Positions 50,801 through 57,948 of a stretch of 64,000 bases of DNA are shown here, piece by piece (within the stretch, counting starts at the first letter, position 1; every line of letters starts with the position of its first letter). The notes beneath the pieces are model-generated. The model was not told the DNA's origin and searched no databases. It saw only the letters and a program-made list of their open reading frames with translations. The stretch covers positions 27,654,599 to 27,718,598 of the forward strand of contig NC_088309.1 in the NCBI RefSeq assembly GCF_910592395.1, given 5' to 3'. The DNA is from Lineus longissimus (Eukaryota; Nemertea; Pilidiophora; Heteronemertea; Lineidae). Made by a program: the position numbers and the translations under genes.

Positions 50801-52333
50801 GAAAGACCCTGTCTAGCTACATGCAGTAGATAACCATGCCTAATACTTGGAATGCCACGGAGTCCAAGCAAGGTGCAGTGTCTTCATTGAAAACATCATC
50901 TTTCATGATTCTGCCAGGAGCAACACCGCCCATTGATAGGTGAAGTGGTTTTAGATGTTTTTTTGAGACGGATGGAGATGATAAACTAACATGCAATGTC
51001 TGCTCGGAAGCCCGTGGGAGGGAACTATTTGCAGCAGACTTCTGCTGACCCAGACATGTGTACTTTTAATTCTTTAGTTGGACGAAATATCTGTTGACGG
51101 GACTATTAAAATACTCCACCGAGAGAGAGTGGAGGCCAAATTGGCGTAGCGAATGGTAACCTAGTGTCGGTCAAGATTCCAAATCACCGGCAAATTATTT
51201 CCTCCTAAGAGACATATACATGAATTTCTGCGGCAATCCTTCGATTGCCCCACCCCCTCCTCCTGAATTGACTGAATTAATGATGGGGAATACCAGGATG
51301 GGTTCGTCCAGAGCAGAGAGCGTTTTGTAAAAGGCGTGGTTTCAACCGAGCGCACGCTGGAAGAGGAGTTCCACAGGGTTCAGTACTCTGACCACGCGTG
51401 TTGAACATTTACACGAGGAGTACTATTAAGGATAAAGCAACGCTGTCCGATTCTTTCGGGGCTGATTCTTTGATACTCCAATGAATATGCGTACCCCGTG
51501 TTACTTAGACATCGGTGCTATCGACCTGACAGCTGAATGATGATAATTGATCCTGTTGTCCATGATCTATGAATGACATTTTATTTACTTTCGCCACAGA
51601 AATATCAATCAAATTGTCGCCTTGCCGGTGGCTGATTGACGCGTCGGCCACTGGCATATGTTTGGGTTGTTTGTTGTTTTAGGCAACCCCGGCGATTAAG
51701 AAAACCCGCCATTTGTCATTGAAATCAAATGAAACTGCATTTTGATAAATGGAAAATCATAAATCATAAATCACGCAATGTCAAAGCAAGTACAATACAT
51801 CCGCTGCTCATGGGAAGCACCGACTCGACACCACGGTTTATCACTACCCATCCCAGTAGGTCTACTAGAGAGGTTTCCAAACGTCCGTAGTGACCCCCTC
51901 CGCCTCTTCAACTATATTGCATCCATGAAATTTGCCCCAAATGTTTGAGGTACTCTTGGTGTTGATTACATTCGGTGCCTGTGAGGGATTACAGACGGAG
52001 TCACCTCCTCATTAAAGTTTTCAAGTTTCAAGTGTTAATATTCACGAGCAGGGTCAGTTTGGTGAATGTTAGCCGTTGATAGATCAAGAGACCTTCAAGT
52101 CAACGGTAGCACATATACCAGATGTAAAAAATCATCTCCCTTTCTTCAACAAGGAGGACCTTTATGGTTTTATGACTTGCACAGCAGTATAGTACACAAA
52201 TTTTATCCGTATCACAACATCATAAACACAATTCAAACAGGTAATTTACTGATAAGTTGTTTACATGCCGAGTAATAAAATTCTAACTTACCACCACCAG
52301 TGCGCAGAGTAAAGTTGTACGGCACATCCACAT
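20706..52333 (-). CDS. ADAMTSL: ADAMTS-like / punctin (MADD-4-like) secreted matrix protein, 16 coding exons
   Basis: Coding exons in order: 52292-52333, 33770-33928, 33343-33567, 32968-33106, 31493-31622, 30880-31081, 30461-30635, 30181-30319, 29796-29926, 24640-24801, 24336-24414, 23844-24057, 22858-23724, 22414-22593, 22103-22250, 20706-20815. All junctions are GT-AG and in phase; the sum is 3102 nt, giving 1033 residues plus stop. Domains: signal peptide about 1-22, TSP1 about 23-67, ADAMTS cysteine-rich domain 68-about 170, ten more TSP1 repeats, one Ig domain about 684-766, and PLAC 999-1033. No metalloprotease domain is seen, which places it with the ADAMTS-like proteins. Known relatives (ADAMTSL1/3, C. 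elegans MADD-4) are extracellular matrix or synapse organisers; that role here is inferred. Oddities are the missing spacer domain, the 18.4 kb intron 1, and a GPCR gene inside intron 9. The family call is firm; orthology to a particular member is less so. Confidence 0.92.
22103..22250 (-). CDS. ADAMTSL: ADAMTSL exon 15: last TSP1
   Basis: 148 nt, phase 0 in and phase 1 out. It encodes CSVKCGGKGIRTRVLQCVWK and the tail HCQAPPCSA. The phase matches the PLAC exon directly, so no further exon is needed between them. Confidence 0.93.
22414..22593 (-). CDS. ADAMTSL: ADAMTSL exon 14: tenth TSP1 and start of eleventh
   Basis: 60 codons in phase 0. It encodes CSNKCVGERLAVQHRRAHC, a tail ECTNGRCEAHW, and RVSPWST, the start of the last repeat. 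The donor is ACA|GTAAGT. Confidence 0.93.
22858..23724 (-). CDS. ADAMTSL: ADAMTSL exon 13: eighth TSP1, Ig domain, ninth TSP1
   Basis: Large 867-nt exon of 289 codons in phase 0 (residues 600-888). It holds TSP1 (CTPMCGQGLHMRDVYC to SCKNTEC). An Ig domain at about 684-766 follows, with Cys704, Trp716 and the DTGVYAC motif ending at Cys752. After it come a basic linker, another TSP1 (WSHCSSTCGGNG to CGQGECPHW), and the start of the tenth (WMTKGWKKK). A single Ig domain is fewer than the three I recall in vertebrate ADAMTSL1/3. Confidence 0.95.
23844..24057 (-). CDS. ADAMTSL: ADAMTSL exon 12: seventh TSP1 and start of eighth
   Basis: 214 nt, phase 2 in and phase 0 out. It encodes WVVKHYGECSVTCGGGVVKL, a tail with YCAEVPCPRVW, and the next repeat opening, ITGSWSA. 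Confidence 0.93.
24336..24414 (-). CDS. ADAMTSL: ADAMTSL exon 11: rest of sixth TSP1
   Basis: Short exon of 79 nt, phase 1 in and phase 2 out. It encodes VSLIYCDPTRRPAPITRPCN followed by NVPCPP, which completes the cysteine pattern begun in exon 10. It is easy to miss because of its size; phase and domain continuity support it. Confidence 0.88.
24640..24801 (-). CDS. ADAMTSL: ADAMTSL exon 10: TSP1 tail and start of sixth TSP1
   Basis: 162 nt, phase 1 in and out. It carries a TSP1-tail-like IEECKNKPCLKPE and then the next repeat start, WRYAGFKSCSASCLG. Acceptor TTTCCAG, donor GGAG|GTAAGT. Confidence 0.9.
25442..26497 (-). CDS. Single-exon rhodopsin-class GPCR, FMRFamide/peptide-receptor type
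   Basis: Uninterrupted 351-residue receptor lying wholly within intron 9 of the ADAMTSL gene on the same strand. Seven hydrophobic segments lie at about 40-63, 71-97, 116-142, 166-187, 219-243, 267-295 and 311-330. Family marks are Asn55 in TM1 (GIVLN), Asp83 in TM2 (LAVCD), Glu146-Arg147-Phe148 in place of DRY, Pro229 in TM5, CETLP (281-285) in place of CWxP, and NFVAY (324-328) in place of NPxxY, followed by SNRSFR. NFxxY and ERF-type motifs are common in invertebrate peptide receptors such as the FMRFamide receptors. No cysteine is seen at the usual start of TM3, although Cys199 is present in extracellular loop 2. The ligand is unknown. A second Met at residue 11 is an alternative start. 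An intronless coding region fits either a retrocopy or a lineage-expanded peptide receptor. Confidence 0.93.
   Translation of the reverse strand: MPNFPDAAPRMDAVQSYPQTTTFQGNCVYNKVYVDVFYLYTCGITPLAILGIVLNVINLVVYHHMQNIATTSVFLLRILAVCDMFFLTVCLIYFFVRHMVVYFSNRIALFALSDHLLAPAIAYATEPFYYSSLQTRNWLIVLITFERFLNIVFPLWARRRCTKGNVGIIVFLIILVALCLAIPRPVFYHQHLFWRPNQCNGVIELQLESREDSDVFRQMNYILATVLVPMILIYTMNIILIISVRRAMTKQLKMANKERPERGQMQATMTVISLVTLFTICETLPGLDRVVVLFAGAPFPDDNLFYNYARKTGLLLIVLDSAMNFVAYFVSNRSFRLNFRSLFERSLKAVP
26498..29795. other. ADAMTSL intron 9, GPCR upstream part
   Basis: Intronic sequence 5' of the nested GPCR, so it should hold that gene's promoter. No TATA box or other exon recognised. Confidence 0.5.
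29796..29926 (-). CDS. ADAMTSL: ADAMTSL exon 9: fifth TSP1
   Basis: 131 nt, phase 2 in and phase 1 out. It encodes WAIILKGPCSTTCGPGIRAV and a following cysteine (IEC). The donor GTAAGTCT opens the roughly 5 kb intron that contains the GPCR gene. Confidence 0.9.
30181..30319 (-). CDS. ADAMTSL: ADAMTSL exon 8: cysteine-free linker
   Basis: 139 nt, phase 1 in and phase 2 out. It encodes a cysteine-free linker with a proline/lysine-rich end (DKPPPVKSKPA). It is included because the reading frame stays open and the phases match both neighbours; there is no domain evidence of its own. Confidence 0.82.
30461..30635 (-). CDS. ADAMTSL: ADAMTSL exon 7: fourth TSP1
   Basis: 175 nt, phase 0 in and phase 1 out. 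It begins CSVTCGVGMRYRKVYC, ends the repeat at CHTGVVCPY, and runs into a polar linker (TEFDDYPSKEAE). Confidence 0.92.
30880..31081 (-). CDS. ADAMTSL: ADAMTSL exon 6: third TSP1 and start of fourth
   Basis: 202 nt, leaving in phase 0. It encodes WVNEDWSECSQSCGKGIRVR, a tail with CNEGNCPVW, and the opening of the next repeat, HTRKWSR. The donor is AGG|GTAAGG. The CSxSCGxG pattern is typical of TSP1. Confidence 0.93.
31383..31443 (-). pseudogene. tRNA-Phe(GAA) pseudogene, T-arm deleted
   Basis: On the minus strand the sequence starts GCCGAAGTAGCGCAGCTGAG, has the anticodon loop CTGAAGA (GAA, Phe) with flanks like animal tRNA-Phe, and ends TTTCGGCA, pairing with the 5' acceptor strand. It is about 61 nt rather than 73, because roughly 12 bases of the T arm, including the GGTTCGA box B, are missing. 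The D and anticodon stems each have a mismatch. It lies in intron 4 of the ADAMTSL gene on the same strand. It is either a decayed tRNA gene or the head of a tRNA-derived SINE. Confidence 0.75.
31493..31622 (-). CDS. ADAMTSL: ADAMTSL exon 5: rest of second TSP1
   Basis: 130 nt, entering in phase 1 and leaving in phase 2. It completes CGVGRQTQNFYC and supplies the TSP1 tail RQIKTCDIGACTPE. Acceptor TTTTCAG, donor GA|GTAAGC. Confidence 0.9.
32548..32569. repeat. Perfect 22-bp palindromic hairpin
   Basis: TTATTCACCT, a two-base loop, then AGGTGAATAA. It lies in intron 4 of the ADAMTSL gene and contains a CAGGTG E-box-like core. Function is unknown. Confidence 0.6.
32968..33106 (-). CDS. ADAMTSL: ADAMTSL exon 4: end of cysteine-rich domain fused to second TSP1
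   Basis: 139 nt, ending in phase 1. It starts DLGCDGTLDHEAQVDHCGVC and runs through RGDGSSC, the conserved end of the cysteine-rich domain. It then continues within the same exon into YVWVEDEFSPCTVTCGVG, the start of the next TSP1. In ADAMTSL1/3 a spacer domain of roughly 100-130 residues lies between these two points; here there are only a few residues. Confidence 0.9.
33343..33567 (-). CDS. ADAMTSL: ADAMTSL exon 3: ADAMTS cysteine-rich domain
   Basis: 75 codons in phase 0, from PCPENSVDFRDLQC to VCK. It carries the ADAMTS cysteine-rich signature: FRDLQCAGYN, then PCTLVCRGLG, DGTRC, and ICLRGVCK. Acceptor TTTTGCAG, donor AAG|GTACGG. Confidence 0.93.
33770..33928 (-). CDS. ADAMTSL: ADAMTSL exon 2: first TSP1 repeat
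   Basis: 53 codons in phase 0. The acceptor is a pyrimidine tract ending CCAG and the donor is CAG|GTAGGC. It encodes the signal-peptide tail and then a TSP1 with WTPWSRWSSCTKLCDGG followed by the VRQC cysteine pattern. A lone TSP1 before the cysteine-rich domain is the usual order in ADAMTS and ADAMTS-like proteins. Confidence 0.92.
33929..39486. other. ADAMTSL intron 1, proximal part
   Basis: Intronic. Apart from the fragment at 38246-38492, nothing supported. A minus-strand frame near 36.9-37.06 kb has a GTAAGT donor but no recognisable domain. Confidence 0.5.
38246..38492 (+). other. Unidentified protein-like fragment
   Basis: One plus-strand frame stays open from an upstream stop at about 38246 to TAA 38492. 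It encodes coherent-looking protein including LLPAIRDRKVVRSNQALADN and FFGALPGATWLRRL. There is no convincing start. The GC content is higher than in the flanks, so this may be a fragment of a mobile element or a pseudogene. The family is not recognised. Confidence 0.3.
39487..40762. repeat. 76-bp tandem repeat (minisatellite), about 17 copies
   Basis: Unit starts (AAGGCACTTCAG or close variants) recur exactly every 76 bases from 39487 to 40703, and the last unit is truncated. Two unit types are visible. One has TTCAACGAATCAC (the first eight copies and one near 40551); the other has TCTAATGA(G/T)TGCC (most of the distal half). A second variable block alternates between a TTTTGATTGGACC form and a GATGAATGAACC form. 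76 is not a multiple of three, so the 62-codon open frames in it are by-products. It sits in intron 1 of ADAMTSL. Confidence 0.95.
40763..44573. other. ADAMTSL intron 1, between the two tandem arrays
   Basis: Intronic; only the CAT microsatellite at 41.6 kb. No gene seen on either strand. Confidence 0.5.
41572..41628. repeat. (CAT)n / (CATAAT)n microsatellite
   Basis: A run of CAT triplets interspersed with AAT, about 57 bases, in intron 1 of ADAMTSL. It gives a His/Asn open frame by chance. Confidence 0.9.
44574..45003. repeat. 54-bp tandem repeat, 8 copies
   Basis: Units begin AAGCAGCATCGGCCAATGAT every 54 bases from 44574 to 44952 and are nearly identical, differing at a few sites (TACGTAG/TACGCAG/TAGGTAG; GAGAATT/GAAAATT). 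Because 54 is divisible by three, two minus-strand frames stay open with an 18-residue period (MVDHWPMLLTNFLTTLRT in one). With no splice or start evidence I do not call these genes. The array ends about 30 bases before a TATA-like box. Confidence 0.95.
45032..45104 (+). promoter_or_regulatory. Candidate core promoter and tiny first exon
   Basis: TATAAA lies at 45032-45037. A TTTCAGAC start-site-like motif follows about 25 bases later, then an ATG at 45082 encoding MAVSVCT and an AG|GTAACA donor after 45104. The spacing suits a TATA promoter of a plus-strand transcript within intron 1 of ADAMTSL. I could not find a convincing second exon, so this stays a candidate. Confidence 0.3.
46198..46461 (+). 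CDS. Unidentified small ORF, 87 aa
   Basis: Starts MQKLSPFIQELTTHPNDISL and ends REPNQQK before TAA. The composition is protein-like, polar and glutamine-rich, with a short hydrophobic segment (MLLLASLNML). The frame is open back to a TTTAG|TGC acceptor-like site near 46160, so it could be a terminal exon. There is no family match by eye and no signal peptide. It lies in intron 1 of ADAMTSL on the opposite strand. Confidence 0.3.
   Translation: MQKLSPFIQELTTHPNDISLLYQQQRTESSDHKHQQHFMLLLASLNMLHYEESKDQSIEFLSPFNQDGISATDIVFSALSREPNQQK
48066..48266 (+). CDS. Candidate small secreted peptide, 66 aa
   Basis: ATG 48066 opens MGDAIILTAMIMLSLCHDIC, a plausible signal peptide with a hydrophobic core. 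A short polar region follows with AYALLRYRR, where RYRR could be a basic processing site, then DDDD and a cysteine-containing tail. The form recalls neuropeptide or small secreted precursors, but no known family matches. The frame is also open upstream. Splicing was not established. Confidence 0.3.
   Translation: MGDAIILTAMIMLSLCHDICVTTSPTHISRAGENEAYALLRYRRDDDDQTQAMECTQRLSKYINTS
48267..52291. other. ADAMTSL intron 1, distal part
   Basis: Intronic; short open frames only, none with recognisable content. Confidence 0.5.
52292..52333 (-). CDS. ADAMTSL: ADAMTSL exon 1: signal-peptide start
   Basis: This exon encodes 14 residues, MWMCRTTLLCALVV, and ends at a GTG|GTAAGT donor in phase 0. Exon 2 begins in phase 0 with LFVSVIRAQW, so the join forms one continuous hydrophobic stretch followed by A-Q, a normal signal peptide and cleavage site. 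A second ATG two codons in is an alternative start. It is assigned to the gene by phase, strand, hydrophobicity and total CDS length, not by transcript data. Another first exon elsewhere in intron 1 remains possible. Confidence 0.7.
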
Positions 52334-52530
52334 TTTGAAGGAATAGTCACAATGTGCTCACAAAGTCAGTCTCATCCGCGCTGAAAGATTCCCTCTCTTA
52401 CGTAATCCGATATGAAGAAAGAGCTGACACTGATATCATTTTGAGTCAAGAGTCTAGAGTCAGTATTCCATTGATTCTAAAAACCTTCTCTGCAGCCCCC
52501 GCCAAATCCAACGTTAGCAGTACGCCATGA

Positions 52531-52738
52531 GACACCCGTCTGAAAAGAGACAAGGCAGGGATGTGCCAATAGTTCCCGCCAATAAAGCGTCCTCGGACAC
52601 CCGTCTGAATAAAGAATAGACAGGTATGTCCCAATAGGTTACGACAAAATGAACTGTCCTCGGACACGAGTCTGAATAGAGAGGCCAGACAGATATCTTC
52701 CAATAGGTCCCGCCAATGAAGCGTCCTGAGACACCGTA
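52531..52738. repeat. Degenerate 65-67-bp tandem repeat, about 3 copies
   Basis: Three diverged units, each starting GACAC(C/G)(C/A)GTCTGAA and sharing CCAATAG and CGTCCTGA-like blocks, begin near 52531, 52596 and 52663. The array lies about 200-400 bases 5' of the ADAMTSL signal-peptide exon, so it falls in that gene's putative promoter or 5' UTR. An open minus-strand frame runs across it but looks like a repeat by-product. Confidence 0.75.
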
Positions 52739-55169
52739 TCAAACACAGGTTGCGCGATGTTCCACTATGGTCCCGGAGTGGTTCAGACTATCTCATTCCA
52801 TGCAGTGATGTGTAAAATGAAACTCATAAACTGGATGAGGACAAGATCTACAGGCTACTTGGTTAAAGTAATCCAAATCTACATTCATATGAATGGCCAT
52901 TGATGTATTTTACTAGTTCAGTGTCCTGTCATTTAGACGAACTGGTAGAGAGCGCGCTTTTGACAGTCTGCCCCAAATATCACAGAATGTAAAAGACATA
53001 ATATATCACATTTGACACCAAACGCTGCCCGTGGCATAAAGTTAAGTACATGCGTCTGTGCGAGGTGTGATGCGAAACGCCGGGCCGACGAACGACCAGT
53101 GACGCGCCGAGTTTTCCACCAACATGAGAGGCGACTGAGCCGCACTCGCCCCCTGGATTTACACCAATCCGTTCCCTCAAGCTACAAGCAATGACCTCTG
53201 CAGGAATTAATGTTTGTTTTGGGCAAAATGACAGGACAGAAATTGCATTGTACAAACCAGGTCAAAAGACTGGGTCTAACTATCATTAGCCCATAAATGA
53301 ATTATCATATCGCACTGAAGAACTTGTCAGATTGAGACCTACTGGCATGATGATTTTTTTCTTCTAAATGATCTGATAAAAGTGTGTCCTAACCTATGAT
53401 AAGTATAACCAGAATTGAATTACATCGGTTTGGAGAGTCTGTCCGGTACGCAATGAGCTTTCGGAGAGACATCAGTTTCCAAGAGGAACTTGATATGAGG
53501 AACATCCATATCATAAACCGGTATTTATTTGTTCATAATGTTATCATTTCTCGTAAATAACACCAGATCTCAGTATGAAGGTATAGATAGACCCACTGAA
53601 CATTCGTTTGTTTTTCCTGATGGACAAATGCCAAAGACGAACTTAGATCTGTTCAATAATGCTTATATCAGGTTCTTAGGAATACTGTCTTGGCCCTGTT
53701 GATGTGGTTCTTCAAACATATCTAAGCGCTTATTCCATCATATGTAGAACAAATAAGTCGACAGTAATCGTCAAAACTCTTCACTCTAATCCTTTCCAAT
53801 TATTCCTGTGGCAAGTTTGGGATAGAGGAGTTGCTGATATTTGATTGGTTGACCTAATTATGACGTTGTCCACATCTCTGTGTCGCTTTGGTCATGTCCT
53901 CGTCGGAGTGTCGGGAGAAGGTGAATGCGACAATGCCGTCGACGGCGACAAACATTTCTCGTTCATTGTACTGTTTAATGAAATGAATGAAATTTAGCGC
54001 TGAATTGGGTCATTTTAACAGGTGCTACAAGAATCTTGCATTCAGCGATAATACAAACATTTGGACGAGTTAAAATGTCAATAGAAAATGGGACAAAAGT
54101 TATCTGAAAAAATGAATGAACCCGATCAAGAATTCATATCCGATTAACAGAACAGTGTTCGTCCCAAGATCATTTAATACAATGTCATGTTTGGAAGTGT
54201 ACGTGACTTTTGGGACAAAAGAGAGAACCGTACTTTTATGAAGATGACATTTGGGCCAGTTTTTGCCGTGAGGTTTGGCGCCTGGGCATTCAAGCAGTGA
54301 ATAAGAATCACAAGACCTCGCCCAATTGCTTTAATATGCGTTCATCTTCATGAGGTCAGATTTTATTCCCCCCATCATTCTCTGTTCTATCTTAGCTGCA
54401 GCAATGAATGCCGTCTCTTTAGGCGCCAACATATCGATGATATATGGCTTCTGTGCTCTATAGATACCCCAACGACAGCTGGCGGTTGATGGCTTTACTA
54501 GAAATGAGCCGACCATGGGACTTTACAAAACAGATGAAGTCCGGTCTGTCGATCCTCAAACTTGTCTCAATTTAGGAGGCAAGAGGCATTTCTCCTTGGA
54601 CAAGCCGAGATAGCTGTGAACTCAAATACATGTATCACTTTTGTCTCCTGTATTACTTTGTTCATCCTGACAACCCCAAGACTCCCTTGTTCAGGAACCA
54701 CAGGAAGCCTGGATGTACTTCGTTAGGCAAATGTGGTTTTGAAGGTGCAGAAAGCTTCACAACCCTGTCAACAAACTAAGGAGACAATTTAAAAAAGAAC
54801 AAACACAAATTTCACATAAATATTTATTTGTCTTGTTTGTCTATTTACAACACCTTTATACATAAATACATCAATACATTTCTTACACCATTATCTGATG
54901 ATTTTGATTCATGTCAAGTTAACACTGACAGTCATATGTCTAAAGACCGACAAAAATCTGTGTTTTTTCAAGTTAAGAAAGACAGTGCTGCAGTTGCTTT
55001 CAAGAGCTTATAATTACGATCTGACTTCACAGCTCTCAAAAATGAAAGAGTATATCTCTTGAGTAGAAAGTATTGTACAATCTCCTAGAAAACTGCTAAA
55101 AGGAAACTGATCTTATATGTTGTATTTGGCATAATTATGATAGAAACTGAAGATAACTTATTCTACCAG
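52739..55169. other. Intergenic between the ADAMTSL 5' end and the MORN3 3' end
   Basis: No gene supported. A GC-richer patch at 53.0-53.2 kb gives overlapping open frames on both strands but no motif. AT-rich sequence after 54.8 kb is probably MORN3 3' flank. Confidence 0.5.
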
Positions 55170-55175
55170 TTTATT
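55170..55175 (-). terminator. Possible poly(A) signal of MORN3
   Basis: AATAAA on the minus strand about 420 bases after the MORN3 stop, within AT-rich sequence suited to a 3' UTR. Other AT-rich signals nearby could serve instead. Confidence 0.35.
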
Positions 55176-55597
55176 ATTGATAAACATGTGGGTATCACAT
55201 AATTAGATGTCAATTCCTACCAATGAACAGCATCTTGATAAGTAATCCCAAACACACTGCTAACATGATTTGACTATAAAAAATGTGATCCCTTTTTCAA
55301 CTTAGATTAAATTTTATGAAATTTCCAACAAAGGAATGCTTTATCACAGCCTTTTCACTCAATACTGACAGGGATGTAAAAGGTCCTGTCACATCCTGAT
55401 TTCATAAAACTCACTTGGTAGTTCATTTTCCCTACTTCTGTTAAAGGAGAAGATGGGCCATACTATTCCAAATTTCATTTTTTTAGATACTGTCAGTACA
55501 AAACGATCTAACACTTTTTTACATGCTATTTTTTCTTCTTTTTTAAAATCGACCAGACAATGAAGTTGATCATTCAGAGAAAATGCTTTGATTGATC

Positions 55598-57238
55598 TTA
55601 GTCTAGCTCCTGCATAAACCTTTCCTCAGCTTCAGCTAAAACCTCTTCAGGATCTTTTAATTTAATCTGAAAGTGAAATAAAGACAAGGACACTGAATAG
55701 AATGGCAAAGGAACTGATCTCAGAGTGACATCAATACTAGTGTTCTACAACTATTCCCGAATTCTCAACTCAACTGCAAACTAACTAAAGCAAATTGAAA
55801 GTGGGCATTGCTGCTTTACATTCAGGGTAAGAAGGAAATCAGAAAAGTAGTTTAAGCATTACTTAGTTTTTGCCTGATAAACCATGATGAAGATTCAAGT
55901 AAACTGCATTACTGTATGTGACATGCCGATACTTACTTCATGAAGCGGATATTGTGTTGGGTTTGGTGCTCCTTCTCTACCAAAGTCTATCATCTCACCA
56001 CATTTAGGAATGTCATTTAACCAGGTGCCCTCGTACAGTTGACCTTTGTCCAAATAATAGAATTTACCAGGGCCATTCTTCATATCATTCTTCCATGAGC
56101 CTTCATAACGGTTTTCATTTGCTGAAACAAAGCTAACAAACATGAAAATATGTTCTATACACCAACTGATACCACGAATTACTTTCTTTTTGGGACGCCA
56201 TCCATGTTTGTGGAGTGAAGGTGCCTTCAAATACTTTTAACACTCATGATGTGCAAAATCTCCATAGACTTTCTCTTATTCCATAAAAACACTTTTACTT
56301 GTCACAACCTTGCCAGGAGTTGTTTTTTATTTTATTTTAATGCTGCTGCGCCAGGTTAAAGAATATTTCAGCAGCAATGACAGCGATAATGTCTTATACT
56401 TACGTAATCTAAGCATTCCTTGGCCATTTCGTTGGTGATCATACCACTCTCCTTCATAAATAGAGCCATCTGAGAAATACATCCTACCCCATCCACATCT
56501 CTTGTCAGCATACCATTCGCCTTCATAGTACTCATCATCTTTGAAAAACTGTGTGCCATAACCCTAGAGGAAAGAAAAGTTGTGTTAAAGACAGTTGGCC
56601 TAGACTGTAGTGTACTGCTTCTAGGACAATGTTTGAACTTGCTTGAAGAGATAGTTGGCCTTCATTGAAACCAGACAGCACTTCTTACACATCATTGACA
56701 CTTACATGTCTCATGTCATTCTTCCATCCTCCCGAGTATTGTTTTTTATATTGACCAGGTGCAACTGGAATACTGTATGTTCCAAAGCCATGTCGCTTTC
56801 CTTTACGCCAGTCACCATCAAATATTGCACCATTATCCTTCCACTTGTAAGTACCTTTGCCTATTAAGAACAGAACAATATTATTACATTTACAATGTGA
56901 AGATATTAGCTGAATAAAGACATGTTCAACTTTTTAACAGATAAGGGCCTAGAACCCTGCTTAATTAATGTCGGCCTAGATCCACCCAGAAGAAAAAACA
57001 ATCAAAAAGGCCGAGATGGAATGATGCAGCATTCTATTCAAGGCCAAGGGGACTAATACTCGTAGGGCCTAGTCAGTTAATCCAGTTTCTTACCATCCTT
57101 CTTGTTATCCAGCCACTCTCCAGTGTATTCATCTCCATTGACAGAATACACTGTGTGTCTCACGCCCTTCTTTTGAGCCTTGTAATCCCATTCTTTCCAC
57201 AAAGGCTGGGTTTTCCGTTCTTCTTTCAAATGTGGCAT
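55598..57238 (-). CDS. MORN3: MORN repeat-containing protein 3, five coding exons
   Basis: Coding exons: 57094-57238, 56706-56860, 56404-56563, 55937-56121, 55598-55666. They sum to 714 nt, or 237 residues (human MORN3 has 240). All junctions are GT-AG and in phase. The N-terminus reads MPHLKEERKTQPLWKEWDYK. About seven MORN repeats follow, such as YTGEWLDNKKDGKGTY, YEGEWYADKRCGWGRMYF, YEGSWKNDMKNGPGKFYY and YEGTWLND. The family-specific C-terminus contains GEMIDFGREGAPNPTQYP and an acidic end EEVLAEAEERF. MORN3 is a ciliary or sperm-associated protein in vertebrates; the role here is inferred from that. Divergent to PSPH. Confidence 0.96.
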
Positions 57239-57948
57239 ATTAAGGAACAAAATTCACGTCTTTCACTGGAAATGGAAGGTATTCTAAACGCAATAAATAC
57301 AGATTTTGTGCTGTCAAAATCAATATTTTGGTTTCTTGTCCACCATGATGTTTTTGTGAACGGTAACCATAGTAATCGGAGTTCTCCAATAGAAAGGAGG
57401 TACAAAGATTGGGTTCGCCACTACGGCTCAAACGGAATTCGTCTCAAGTGTTGGTTTCCTGGTTGCGCTTGGTTGCATCAAAAATAAGAACCCGGTGTAA
57501 ACGTAACACCTGTTATACATGTTGCGCGTATTAAAAACACAATTACATACAAAGTACACACTTTCAACGAAAAACTTGCATTCCAATTTATTTCTCTTAT
57601 CTAAAAGCTGTTTTCTAGATATAAAACGGTTAGTGGAATGCAGTAGGATTGATAAAAATTAAAGTACAAATCATGAAATTAATCGATGCAATGCATGTCC
57701 CCGGGTCCTCCCCTTTCATCAAGGCTTTTGTTTTGCCTAATCTTGTTATTCTCTAATCATATTCTGGTCCCCAAGTTCTCATGGTAATCAGGGGTAGTAG
57801 ATGTTCAGGATAGACCATTCTGCAATTGTCCTAATGTTTTTGGTATCAATACTCCCTAACCACATTAACCAGGCCAGGAGGGGTCACCCTGTTTTGTCGA
57901 TATCTGATTATCTCTTTTAAATATTTCAGCTTAATCTTTCAAAACACC
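57239..57948. promoter_or_regulatory. Shared MORN3/PSPH intergenic region
   Basis: The two start codons are about 710 bases apart and face away from each other. PSPH appears to have an untranslated 5' exon here, because an acceptor (ATATTTCAG) ends at 57929, 19 bases before its ATG. No TATA box stands out. A bidirectional promoter is inferred from arrangement alone. Confidence 0.5.
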
